From Plotosus lineatus (Eukaryota; Chordata; Actinopteri; Siluriformes; Plotosidae), in NCBI GenBank assembly GCA_024760905.1, contig JALRMN010000027.1, positions 1 to 64,000 on the forward strand: a stretch of DNA of 64,000 nucleotides. The letters run 5' to 3'. A program made the position numbers and the translations under genes. Within the stretch, counting starts at the first letter, position 1; each line of letters begins with the position of its first letter. The notes below the pieces were generated by a model, which ran no database searches, was not told the DNA's origin, and worked only from the letters and a program-made list of their open reading frames with translations. Positions 10,457 through 20,977 of this stretch are shown here, one piece after another.

Positions 10457-13339
10457 ATGCAGCCGGTGAAAGGGGGCACAAGTCAGTGTCTCTCCCTCCA
10501 CGCTGGTCCCAAGCCGGGATAAATGCGGAGGAGTGGTGTCAGGGAAGGGCATCTGGCGTAGAAACAAATGCCAGATAAAGATATGCAAGTCACAATGAAG
10601 AATTTCCATACCGGATCGGAATTCGAGGCCGGGTGTAACAACGACACGCCATCAGTGCTTTGAACCAACAGGGTGCTGGGTGAAAATTGAGCGACTGTTG
10701 GTGAAGAGGCGTCCCGAAAGAAGAGGAGAAGGTGGTATTGGAAGAGCATGTCCGTGGAGGCAGAGAGAGAAGTGGAAAGGCATGAGTCTAGGACTGAAAG
10801 TAGGGACTTTGAATGTTGAAACTTGCATGACCCAGAAAAAAGGTAGAGAGCTGGCTGATATATGTGATGCAGAGGAGGAAGAGGTGGACATACTGTGTGT
10901 TCAGGAGACCAGGTGGGAAAGAGTAGCAAAGCTAGAAGCTTAGGAGAAGGGTTTAAGCTTTTTTTTTTTCATGGTGTGGATGGGAAGAGAAATGGAAGTA
11001 GGAGTCATGTACTTGAAGGAGGGTGTTTGTCAGGGAATGTTCTAGAGAAGTGAAAAAGTGTGTCCAGACAGAGTGATGAGGTCTCAAGTTAGAAATTGAA
11101 GGTGTGATGTTCAGTATGTTGTGTAGTGCTTATGTCCCACCAGGCAGGATGTGAGCTAAAAGAGAAGGAGAGATAGCTTGAGTGAGTAAAGATGAAGTGA
11201 TGCAGGAGTATCCCCAGAGGGTGAAAGAGTGGTCATTGGTGCAGACTTCAATATGGACATGGTGCAGGAAACAGAGGGGACGAGGAAGTGATGGGCAGGT
11301 TTGGTATTCCAGCACAAGAGCGCAGAAGGACCAGGATATTGGTAGTTTTTGCAAAAAGGATGGAAAGCGGCTGTGGTGAATGCTTTCTTCCATAGAGACA
11401 GGAGCATAGGGTGACTGATAAAGCGGAGGTAGGAGCACACGGGTAGACTTCCACATTTTTGTGTAAGCGATGTAATTTGAAAGGGCGTCAGTGACTGCAA
11501 AGTAATTGCTCGAGGTGAAGAGTTGTTGCCCAAACAGCATAGGGGATGGTGGTGTGCAGGGATGATGCTGATGGTGAGAAAGGTGGAAAGAAGGCAAAGG
11601 CAGAGCAGAAGACAAAGTGGTGGAGGCAGGAAGTTGAAAAAGGAGGAAGAGTGTCGTATGTGTCTTCAAGAGAGAAGTTGAAACAGGATTGCAGTGGAGT
11701 GGTCAGGAGAGTGCTTTCAGGTGACTGGACAGCTACAGCTAATGTGATCAGGGACACAGGTAGGAGAATAACTTGGTGTGTCACTTGGAAGGGAGAAGTA
11801 GATAAGGAATTCCTTGGTGAGTAGAGATGAGGAAGTGCAGGAGTGTGTACAAAGGGAAGAGGGTTAGCTAAGAAGAAGTGGGACATTGAGAGGGATCAAA
11901 GAGAGTAAACAGGAGTACACTGGGAGACCACAGCATACAAAGGCGAAGAGTAGCAGTGTCAAAGGCCAAACCAAGCGCGCGAATGATGACTTGTATGCTT
12001 TCGGTTGGAAAGTAAGAGAGGGAAGAAAATGATTTATACAGGTTGGCACAGCGAAGAACTAGAGATGGGAAAAGGGCGTGCACATGCAAGTTAGAGTGAT
12101 TAAGAGGCTGGGGAGGGAAATGTATTGACTTATGACAGAAATGTGCTTGGAAGATGGAAAGCGTACTTTGAAGAGCTGATGAATTAGGAAAATGAGAGTT
12201 TAAAAAAGAGTAGAAGAGGTGACCGTTGAGAGAACCAGGAAGTATGCAAAAGATTAGTAAGGGGGTGAAGGTGAGGAGGGCATTGAAGAGGATGAAGAAT
12301 GGAAAGGTAGTTGGTCCTGATGACATACTGGGTGGAGGTATGGAAGTGTCTAGGGAGGTAGCAGTAGATTTTCTGACAAGAACATTGAACAAGGTCTTAG
12401 AGAGTGAGAGGATGCCAGAGGAATGGAGGAGAATTGTGCTGGTGCCCATTTTTAAGAACAAGGGAGACGTGCAGAGTTGTGGCAACTACAGAGGGATAAA
12501 GTTGATGAGCCTTAAGATGAAGTTATGGGAAAGAATAGTGGAAGCTAGACTAAATGGTGAGGTCAGCATCTGTGAACAACAGTTTAGTTTCATGCCAAGA
12601 AAGAGCACCACAGATGCAGTGTTTTCCTTGAGGATGTTAATAGACAAGTACAGAGAAGATCAGAAAGAGACAGAATACATATGTATGAATGACAAGTACC
12701 CTAGAGGAATGGTGAGGTTACAGGGAGCAGAGATAAGAAAGGTGGAGGATTTTAAGTACTTGGCTCAACAATCCAGAGCAGTGGCGAGTGTGGAAAAGAG
12801 CATGTGCCGGGCAGGTTGGAATGGTTGGAGAAAAGTGTCCGATGTGATGTGTGATAGGTGGATATCAGCAAGAATGAAAGGAAAAGTGTACAAGCCGGTT
12901 TGAGGCCACCCGATGTAGTATGGTTTAGAAACAGTGGCCTTGGGAAAGACAGGAGGCAAAGCTGGAGGTAGCGGAGATGAAAATGTTGAGGTTCTCTTTG
13001 GGAGTAATGAGGATGGATAGGCTCAGGAATGAGCACATCAGAGGGACAGCACATGTAAGACAATTTGGAGACAAAGTCAGAGAGGCTAGATTGAGATTGT
13101 TTGGACATATACAGAGGGAGTGATAGTGAGCACAGTATATTGGTAGTCGAATGCTGAGGTTGGAACTACCAGGCAGAAGGCCTAGAGGAAGACCAAAGAG
13201 ACAATTCATGGATGTGGTGAAGGAGGACATGAAGGTAGTTGGTGTAAGAGAAGAAAATGCAAAGGATCGGGTGAGATGGAGGCAGATGATTCTTTGTGGC
13301 GATCGCTGAAGGAAAATCCGAAAGGAAAAGGAGAAGAAG
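10457..13339 (+). mobile_element. RTE-clade LINE, copy A (full ends, coding region broken)
   Basis: Starts at the same 5' base as the other full-length copies ('atgcagcc..') and ends in the (AAG)n tail. It is flanked by an 18-bp target duplication (10439-10456 and 13340-13357) that differs at two positions, so the insertion is old. Endonuclease pieces remain (CVQETRW near 10890). The RT fingers/palm region reads NGKVVGPDDI and FSFMPRKSTTDAVFSLRM, then jumps at about 12668 straight to the downstream TEYICMNDK block. About 400 bp is lost, including the catalytic FADD motif. Many frameshifts and stops. The C-terminal block with the PRGRPKRQFMDVVKEDMKV region is at 13180-13240. Confidence 0.9.
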
Positions 13340-13591
13340 ACTGAATAATACCTCCCACCGACTTCAGGACCTGCTGATCAGTCACAGGAGCCAAGTTCAC
13401 TGAGAGACTGATACCACGAGGAAATGCACCAGTGAGCCATACAGGAAATAATTAATACCTATAAACATTAAACTGTACATACACACCAAATAGTACTAAC
13501 ATCCACTGTCATATATTCACATTCTACTGTTTATTACTGTATTTTGATAGTACTGTACATATCCCTCTACTGACACCACTCAATCTGTAAT

Positions 13592-13597
<6 letters not shown>

Positions 13598-13668
<71 letters not shown>
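13598..13668. repeat. (TA)n microsatellite
   Basis: About 35 uninterrupted TA units immediately upstream of a 5'-truncated Rex3 fragment. Confidence 0.95.
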
Positions 13669-13672
<4 letters not shown>

Positions 13673-14090
13673 CTATGGTTCTGAGCTTTGGATAGTGACC
13701 TAAGAGAACAAGATTGAGAGACACAAGTGGCTGAAATAAGATTCCTTCGCCAGATGGCGGGGCTGTCCCTTAGAGATATGGGGAGAAGCTCCACCATCCG
13801 GGGAGAGCTCGCAGTAGAACCGCTGCTCCTGTGCATTGAGAGGTGCCAGTTGAGGTGATCAGGCATCTGGTCAGAATGCCTCCTGAACGTCTCCCTGGTG
13901 TGGTGTTTCGGGCATATTCAACCGGGAAGAGACCCTGCGGTCAACCTAGAACATGCCGGAGGGACTATGTCTCTTGGCTTGTCTGAGAATGTCTCGGTGT
14001 CTTCCCGGAAGGGCTGGAGGAAGTGACTGGGGAGAGGGACGTCTGGACCTCATTGCTTTGGCTGTTGCCCCCGTGACCCGACCCTTATAA
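13669..14090 (+). mobile_element. Rex3 LINE, 5'-truncated 3' end
   Basis: Covers the last part of the Rex3 coding region: 'ggttctgagctttggatagt', 'ttccttcgccagatggcggg', 'agaatgcctcctgaacgtct', then 'gaccctgcggtcaacc'. It ends near 'gttgcccccgtgacccgacc'. The frame is broken. It starts directly after the (TA)n tract. Confidence 0.85.
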
Positions 14091-14565
14091 TACAGTCTTA
14101 TAATACAGGTTAAGGTCAGTATTTACTATGTATACAATTATCCTCCCTCACACAATGTACATGAACAAATAGACCATAAAAGGGATTGATGAATGAGTAG
14201 GGATCCATAAAACAACAGAATACTGCACATTTTTCAGGCTAATGATTCAAGACAACTGCTAAACAAACACCTCCTTATCATTTCAAGTTTTTCTGTAAAT
14301 ATACTTGAAATGTTTTCTTTCGTATGTAGAAAATAGATAAGCAAATGGAACATATTCCTTCCATTGAACATAGAAAATGAAACTGTCCAGCATCGCCAGC
14401 CATGTGCTCTTTTGTGAAATAAAGTGAAACTTCAGACTAGAACCACATTGTTATTCTGTACCACTGGGCAGCAGTGTTACACTGAAAAAACATAGCAGTG
14501 ACTGATCAATCTGCTCTGACACAGCGTAGTCCATGACAGACAGTTTTATCAATATAATAAACTTC
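14091..14565. other. No recognisable gene
   Basis: Non-repetitive A/T-rich sequence; nothing recognised. Confidence 0.45.
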
Positions 14566-14907
14566 CATTAATTTTCTGTAACCACTTAATTCTAATTAGG
14601 GTCGCAGGTAGGCTGGCACCCATTCCAGCTGACTCCAGGATGGGGCAGAGTATACCCTGGACAGCTCATCAGGCCATTCTGCGCAGAAACACGCTGACGA
14701 CTATGCAGCTACCCTTGTCAAAAGTCAGCAACGGTTCTTTAACATGAACCTCACACCATAGACAATGAGAGACACAGCTGGCCTTGGATAACCATGTTTG
14801 TGCACCGGGGGGATTTGGGAGTGACAACCCGTTGAGGTGGGGCTCGAACCCCCAACCTTAGGATCAGTGATCCAGCACTTTTACCACCAGGCCACCACTG
14901 CCCTCAT
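14566..14907 (-). mobile_element. tRNA-headed SINE, type 2 tail
   Basis: Read on the minus strand, the head has a degenerate A box and an intact B box (GGTTCGAGCCC) near 14845. It is followed by the 'tcactgtctatgg'-like body and the 'tggacagctc'/'ccaggatgggg' tail with 'gcgacc..attag..ttaag' near the end. This tail differs from the RTE-derived tail of the type 1 copies. Confidence 0.8.
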
Positions 14908-14960
14908 ATGTGAGGCACTCCATCAAATGTAGGCGCTTGTCGCAAGTGACGTATGGTGCT

Positions 14961-15097
14961 TGTGAGACAAAGTGCGGCTTATTCGAACTTCCGATCTTTC
15001 GAGTGAGCAAGTGAAGGTTGATTACTAAACAAGTATTCAACACGCACTTGCTCACTTGAAAGATCGGAAGTCCAGATAAGCCGCGCTTTGTCTCACA
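14961..15097. repeat. Short hairpin repeat, 53-bp arms
   Basis: 14961-15013 ('tgtgagacaaagtgcggctt'..) and 15045-15097 (..'ccgcgctttgtctcaca') are inverted copies with a few mismatches, separated by a 31-bp loop. A weaker match ('atgtgaggc') extends outside both arms. It could be a small MITE; no family recognised. Confidence 0.7.
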
Positions 15098-15486
15098 GGC
15101 CTCACATGATAAACAGGAGAATGTAAATATATAGCAGTTGATGTTGTTTTGTACAGTTTAATGTTCCCAGGTATTATAATTTCCTGTTTGGTTCACTGGT
15201 GCATTTTGGTGTTATCAATTTCTCACTGAAACGGCTCCTGTAACCGATCAGCAGGTTGTGTAGCAAGTGGGTGGTTTTGAAGAATATTGTCTTTATTTTG
15301 GAAAACATTCTCTCTCTGACACCACCATCACAGAGTCCAGTTCCATCCCCACAATGTTACCAGCTTATGAATCAGTTTGTTCGGTCTCAGCCTGTCGGCC
15401 CAGTTGTTTTGTTCTATATTATTTCAAAGCAAACTTTATTTATTTATTTATTTTTTAAACACATATCAAATTCGGATTATTAAGGT
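15098..15486. other. No recognisable gene
   Basis: A/T-rich sequence. The frames at 15256-15483 have no recognisable domain. Confidence 0.45.
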
Positions 15487-15502
15487 GAAAGGTTTAAAAA
15501 TT

Positions 15503-15842
15503 GGGCAGTGGTGGCCTGGTGGTAAGGTGCTGGATCACTCATCCTAAGGTTGGGCTTTCAAGCCCCACTGTCAACAGGTTGTCACTGCCCCCAGTGCACT
15601 AACTGGGTTATCAAAGGCCGACCATGTCTCTCACTGTTCATGGTGAGAGGTTCATGTAAAGAACCATTGCTGACTTTCAACAAGAGGAACTGCATAGGCG
15701 TCAGCATGTTTACCCCCTGCGATGGCCTGGCAAGCTGTCCTGGAGTGCACTCAGCCCTTACCCAGAGTCGGCTGGGATGGGCGCCAGCCTCCTCGTGACC
15801 TTTATTAGGATTAAGTGGTTCCAGACAAATGAATGAATGAAT
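15503..15842 (+). mobile_element. tRNA-headed SINE, type 2 tail, with target duplication
   Basis: The head 'gggcagtggtggcctggtgg' is the A-box region; a degenerate B box follows at about 15556. The body is the 'ccatgtctctcactgttcat' block, and the tail carries 'gatggcctggcaagctgtcc', 'gtcggctgggatggg' and (AATG)n. Flanking copies of a 16-bp duplication with one mismatch lie at 15487-15502 and 15843-15858. Confidence 0.88.
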
Positions 15843-15858
15843 GAAAGGTTGAAAAATT

Positions 15859-16624
15859 CGTAAATGTAGTTTATATTTATAAAATTTCCCCAAGAATGAT
15901 ACACACAGTACTGTAAACTGTAGGAATATTTTAAATGTATATTTATTATTGTAATTAATGCATGTAATTATGTTTTTATGTATGCATGTAATTAATTGTT
16001 GGAAAAACTGTTCTTTTTATTATATTCTAACAAAATACAATATAAATGTTACATTTTTAGTCATAAAGCATTTTCCCATGTTTTATGTTATCTCAGCGTA
16101 AATGATAAATCCCTTCAGAAAATGAAATGAAATGAAAATATGTTTCTGTCCCTGGGTTGCAGGTTTAATCTCAGAAACTCTGAGCTCTTTAACTTTGGAG
16201 GCAGAAGTTGAAGTCAGAATTTTGTCTTGAACATGCCGTGAGCGGTTACAGGTTCTCATTGTTCTGTTTGTTTGTTTTGTTTTGTTTTGTTCTATCAAAA
16301 AAATTTTTCTAAATTTATAATTAAAGCAAAGGCATTATTTCTGTTTTTATTCCAAACTACAGAGATCCAAAACTTTACCTTAATTCCATACGTTTCATGA
16401 ACGTTCGTCTCACGTCAATGTTTTTCCTTGTTTTAATTTTCATACTGAGTGAGACACCATCACATCATGTGACTAAAATGTTGTAAATAAGTCAGCTGTG
16501 AGAAGCATGGAGGAAGGTTTCTCTCTATCACCTCATCCGTGATTAGTCCAGATGCTCCATGATCTGGGATTTTCCAGCTAGAGTATTTTATTTTTATATG
16601 TTTATATTTATTTTCTGCTTCTTT
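15859..16624. other. No recognisable gene
   Basis: A/T-rich sequence with short simple repeats; nothing recognised. Confidence 0.45.
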
Positions 16625-16641
16625 AGTTCTCTGCCTTATAT

Positions 16642-16993
16642 GGGGCAGTGGTGGTCTAGTGGTATAGGGCGCTGGATCGCTGATCCAAAGGTTGGGGGTT
16701 CGAGTCCCACTCTCCACAAGGTTGTCACTGTCCTCCCCAGTGCGGCTAACTGGGTTATCAAAGGTGGGCCATGTCTCTCACTGTCTATGGTGTGAGGCAT
16801 GTAAAGAACTCATTGCTGACTTTCGTAAGAGTAGGCTGCAAAGTCATCAGCGTGTTTCTGTCCCTTGCTAAAAGGGTCGTGACAGGAAGGGCATCCGACG
16901 TAAAAACCTCTGCCAAATCAAACGTTCGAATCAGATGATTTCCTGTGGCGAATGCCCAGTAAAAAAAGGGAAAAAGCCGAAAGACAGACAGAC
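16642..16993 (+). mobile_element. tRNA-headed SINE, type 1 (RTE) tail, perfect 17-bp target duplication
   Basis: A 352-bp element with a perfect 17-bp target duplication (16625-16641, 16994-17010). The Pol III promoter boxes are clear: A box TGGTCTAGTGG and B box GGTTCGAGTCC. The second half matches the RTE LINE 5' leader ('gtgacaggaagggcatccga', 'tgccaaatcaaa') and then the RTE 3' tail ('gatgatttcctgtggcga', 'gggaaaaagccgaaag'). This supports mobilisation in trans by the RTE element. Best-preserved copy in the window. Confidence 0.93.
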
Positions 16994-17043
16994 AGTTCTC
17001 TGCCTTATATAACCTAATAGTGTATTCTTCCAGTTCCACAATC

Positions 17044-17382
17044 TTTCTTCCTTTCGGCTTTTTCCCTTTCTCGGAGTAAGCCACAGCGAATCATCGGATT
17101 CGCACGTTTGATTTGGCATGGGTTTTTACATCGGATGCCCTTCCTGACACAACCCTTTTAGCGAGGGACAGAAACACGCTGATGGCTTTGCAGCCTACTC
17201 TTTACGAAAGTCAGCAATGGTTCTTTTACATGAACCTCTCACCATAGACAGTGAGAGGCATGGCCCGCCTTTGATAACCCAGTTAGCTGCATTGGGGGAA
17301 CAGTGACAACCCTGCCGGGACTCGAACCCCCAACCTTAGGATCAGCGATCCTGCAGCCTATCGACTAGACCACCAGCGCTTT
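17044..17382 (-). mobile_element. tRNA-headed SINE, type 1 tail
   Basis: Minus-strand copy. The tail 'ccgaaaggaagaaag' sits at the low-coordinate end, then the RTE-leader block, the body, and the B box (GGTTCGAGTCCC) near 17315. It lies about 35 bp from the preceding plus-strand copy, giving an inverted SINE pair. Confidence 0.88.
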
Positions 17383-17439
17383 TGCTTCCTCGGGTGATTC
17401 CTGGAGTTTAATTAATACCTTGCAGTTTGGAGACCATTT

Positions 17440-17716
17440 GCTGTGATTTCCCCCTTGTTTCCTGAGATTGTGTGCTTTTCTATTTCTATAGAAATCTTTT
17501 TCTATTATATGTGCTTGTTTATAAATACATTCAAGTCCTTAAGTTTCCTGACTTGTCTGAGTGGTGTAGTTTTATGTTTCCTGATAACAAACATAATTCC
17601 AGCTGGTTTGTTGCTGGCATTATTCCTGGCCAGGGTGTGGCATTACTCCCTCTGCTGGTGTTCCAATCCAGGTGAATCTCGGGCTTCAATAAAGCCCCAC
17701 TTACCCAGAATCCATA
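17440..17716 (+). repeat. Dispersed repeat, copy 1 (with AATAAA)
   Basis: Aligns with 30090-30394. Shared blocks are 'tgtgcttttctatttct', 'cttgtctgagtggtgta', 'gttttatgtttcctga', 'cataattccagctg', and an end at 'aataaagcccc'. AATAAA close to the end suggests an LTR or a retroposed 3' end. The family is not identified. Confidence 0.65.
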
Positions 17717-17717
17717 A

Positions 17718-17756
17718 TATTATTATTATCATTATTATTATTATTATTATTATTAT
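17718..17756. repeat. (ATT)n microsatellite hosting a SINE
   Basis: ATT/ATC units precede the SINE at 17757, and a shorter ATT run resumes at 18099-18112. The SINE therefore inserted into this tract. Confidence 0.8.
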
Positions 17757-18098
17757 ATTGGCAGTGGTGGTCTAGTGGTATAGGGCGCTGGATCGCTGAT
17801 TCAAAGGTTGGGGTTCGAGTCCTACTCTGCACGAGGTTGTCACTGTCCCCCCAGTGGAGCTAACTGGGTTATCAAGGCCGGCCATGTCTCTCACTGTCTA
17901 TAGTGTGAGGCATGTAAAAGAACCATTGCTGACTTTCGACAAGAGTAGGCTGCAAAGCAGTCAGCGTGTTTCCGCTCTGCGATGGCCTGGCGAGCTGTCC
18001 AGGGTGTACTCTGCCCTCGCCCGAAGTTGGCTAGGATGGTCACCAGCCTCCCCGCGACCCAAATTAGAATTAAGCGGGTACAGAAAATGAACTGAACT
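17757..18098 (+). mobile_element. tRNA-headed SINE, type 2 tail
   Basis: A box TGGTCTAGTGG and B box GGTTCGAGTCC are present. The tail contains 'gatggcctggcgagctgtcc', 'ctgccctcgcccgaag', 'cccgcgaccc' and 'attaagcggg'. Inserted within an (ATT)n tract, so the target duplication cannot be delimited. Confidence 0.88.
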
Positions 18099-18111
18099 GA
18101 TTATTATTATT

Positions 18112-19748
18112 ATCCATGTTCCTCAGTCTCGTTCTTGGGGTTCATCGTGGAGAAGGGGCGGATAGGACCTGACCCGGCGAAAGTGAAGGCAGTGGTGGAG
18201 TGGCTGACTCAGGGATGCAGAAACAGGTACAGAGGTTCCTGGGCTTTGTGAACTTCTACCGCCAGTTTGTGCAGGACTACAGCCACCTAGCAGCCCCTCT
18301 CACACAGTTAACATCACCCAAGACTCCGTTCCAGTGGTCTCCTAGTGCCCAGGTGGCGTTCGACAAGCTGAAGGCGAAATTCATCCACGCCCCTGTACTG
18401 ATCCACCCGGACCCCACCCTGCTCAGGGGTGACGCAGGGGTAGAGCGGTCCTCTCCCAACGGTCCCCGCAGACCAGAAGCTCCACGCATGTGCCTCTCCC
18501 ATCGCTTGTCCCCAGCAGAACGGAATTATGATGTTGGGAATCGCGAGCTGCTGGCAGTAGTCTTGGCACTCCAGGAATGGAGGCACTGGCTGGAGGGAGC
18601 GGCTCACCCTTTTGTGGTCTGGACCGACCATAAGAATCTGGCTTACCTCTGTCCGGCCAAGAGGTTGAACTCCTGCCAGATGTGTTGGTCACTCTGTGCC
18701 CGGAGCAAGTCCTCCCATCATATGCCCACGGGTCTCCTCCAACCCTTACCCGTTCCCCCTCGCCACTGGTCGCACATAGTGGTTTATTTCATCACCGGGT
18801 TACCCGTCTGAGGAAACACTGTCATCCTGACAGTAGTGGACCGGTTCTCAAAGCGGTCCATTTCGTTGCCCTACATAAACTCCCCTCGGTAATGGAAACA
18901 GCGGGTCTCCTGATCCAACACGTCTTCCGCCTACATGGCATTCCCCAGGACATCGTGTCAGACCCGGGCCCCCAATTTGCATCCAGAGTCTGGAATGCGT
19001 TCTGCAACACCCTGGGAGTCTTCTGCAGTCTGACCTCAGGTTACCACCCCCAGTCGAACGGGCAGGCGGAACGCATGAACCAAAGCCTCAGGTCCTCCCT
19101 GCGCTGCGTCGCCTCCCGCCTCCCAACCTCCTGGGCCACACAACTCCCATGGGTAGAGTAGGCACACAATTCGCTGATCTGCACCGCCATCGGGATGTCC
19201 CCCTTCATGGTGATCAATGGGAGCGAACAGCGGCCCGAAACCGGACGATGGCCAATAGTCACCGAACCCCGGTACCTCCCTACAAGGTCGGACAACAAGT
19301 GTGGCTCTCCTCCTGGGACCTGCCCCTGCAAGTTGAGTCGAAGAAACTATCTCCCCAATACATTGGGCCCTACGCGATTGAAAAAATCATAAACCCCAGT
19401 GCTGTCCGACTAAGTCTCCCACCCTCACTCAAGGTGGACCTAGTGTTTCATGTCACCCTAATCAAGCCAGTGGTAGAAAGTCCTCTCGACCCGCCCTCCG
19501 ACCCCCCACCCCCTCCTCCCCGACTGATTGACGGACATCCTGCATACACGGTTAACAAGATCCTCGATGTGCGCAGGCGGGGCCGAGGCTTCCAGTATTT
19601 AGTGGACTGGGAGGGGTATGGTCCTGAAGAGCGGTCATGGATTCCCCGTTCCCTAATCCTGGAACCGGACCTGCGAGAGGAGTTCTATCGCCAGTTCCCG
19701 GACAAGCCTGGTCGGGCGCCAAGTGGCGCCCTTTAAAGGGTGGGGTAC
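18112..19748 (+). pseudogene. Ty3/Gypsy pol 3' half with chromodomain integrase (broken)
   Basis: An LTR-retrotransposon pol region truncated at its 5' end. Order: the end of reverse transcriptase (FLGFVNFYRQFVQDYS at about 18238), RNase H ([12 protein letters not shown]), the integrase core (VVDRF; the DDE-region block SDPGPQF at about 18957 and QSNGQAER at about 19053), then a C-terminal chromodomain ([15 protein letters not shown] at about 19595-19640) that in this group binds chromatin. The usual integrase motif reads SDRGPQF, so an R-to-P change is visible. At least two frame changes and in-frame stops (18809, 19159) separate the pieces. It ends at a purine-rich tract (about 19733-19746) beside the 3' LTR. 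The zinc-binding HHCC part and the 5' half are absent. Confidence 0.9.
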
Positions 19749-20113
19749 TGTCATGGTCTGTGCTGGCTGGAGACACTAACCCTTTCCTCAGTTCATTGCA
19801 GGTGCGGGTGAGGGGCGTGGCGATCGCCCGGTAGAGGAGTTTCGGAGCAGAGCGCACCTGGTCCTAATCGGCAATCAGCGGCAGCCAGTGATAAAAGGGA
19901 GCGGCATGCTCCCCTCCACTGTCAGAAGATTGATTCCAGTGACTCTGTTCCTTGACGATCTCTCTGAATCCTGGCCCACACTTCGTGCACGACCAGTTCC
20001 CGCCATTCTGCATTTTCTAGCGATTTCCAGTTCCGAACGTTTAATAAATCATTGAATCGTCTCACATGGTCTCCTGCATCTTTGGGTCCGACGCATATAC
20101 TCCAGGCATGACA
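19749..20113 (+). mobile_element. 3' LTR of the Gypsy element
   Basis: The 365-bp unit begins TGTCATGG and ends CATGACA (inverted terminal ends). It follows the polypurine tract and contains AATAAA at about 20043. No matching 5' LTR is in the window, so its age cannot be estimated from LTR divergence. Confidence 0.85.
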
Positions 20114-20516
20114 GAACTAGTGCAAGTTGAATGGAAGAAAATACAGTATATGAAGGGAGTTGGGCAAATGAGTGCAAATGGTGCGATAGATGAACAAATG
20201 AGCACCCACTGCTTACATCCTCCCTCTCTCTCTCTCTCTGTATGATACCTCAGGTCTGCTGGAATATTAAGAAAGAAATGATGCCAAATAAAATACTATC
20301 TGCTCAGTATTATGTACTTTAGGAACTTAATATGAGTATTGTATGAGTATTGGTATTTTTCTCTGCATGCAAAATTTGATTATGGAATTCTTTTGATCAT
20401 TTGATTTGTGTGTAATCTTGTCTGGACTGGACATGCTGGATCATGGGTTGTTTAGTTTTGTAGGAAAATTGGTCAAGACCTGAAAAATACTTAAATGTTT
20501 CATACCTTTTACATAC

Positions 20517-20602
20517 AAACAAACTGATGATGACGATGCCAGCTGTGATGATGACGATTTTGACTTTGATGTTGATGAAGAAGAGTTAATAAAAGTGTGA
20601 TG
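20517..20602 (+). other. Acid-rich coding-like remnant
   Basis: One frame reads TDDDDASCDDDDFDFDVDEE, then ELIKV-stop. The composition is far from the A/T-rich flanks, but there is no start, splice site or homolog that I recognise. It could be a decayed acidic tail of a transposase, or chance expansion of GAT-rich sequence. Confidence 0.25.
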
Positions 20603-20697
20603 ATTGGTGTTTGTGAAGATGATGTGATGTTATCTGCTGAGCAGGATATAGATTAAGATGATGATGCTGAGGGCAGAGTTGATGAGCTTACTTGTAT

Positions 20698-20765
20698 AAA
20701 GAGATCAGATGATTCGCTGTGGCGACTCCGAGTAAAGGGAAAAAGCTGAAAGGAAGACAGACAGG
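20698..20765 (+). mobile_element. Solo type 1 SINE/RTE 3' tail
   Basis: 'gatcagatgattcgctgtgg', then 'cgactcc', then 'gggaaaaagctgaaagg'. Only the last 60-70 bp are present, so it is a severely 5'-truncated insertion or a deletion remnant. Confidence 0.65.
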
Positions 20766-20977
20766 TGCATAAAAAGCGTTTGGTTGCTAAGGTCTAATGA
20801 TCTTGGAAGAAGTGCAAGTTTTGTGCTCATTTTTCTTTAAAACGTCTTTTGAAATGGCATAGCTCGCTTAGTTTTAGAGGTATTGACAAACTTTTTGCTG
20901 CATTTTGCAACTTTGGGCCTCCTCTAGCTGACTGTGTAAAAAGCTCATTTTTCGACCCAAGATCCTACTTTCGGTGG

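Noticed and set aside
16660..16705. tRNA gene candidate (A and B boxes)
   Set aside because: The boxes belong to the SINE head. The stem pairing and anticodon arm are not preserved, and the element has SINE body, tail and target duplication.
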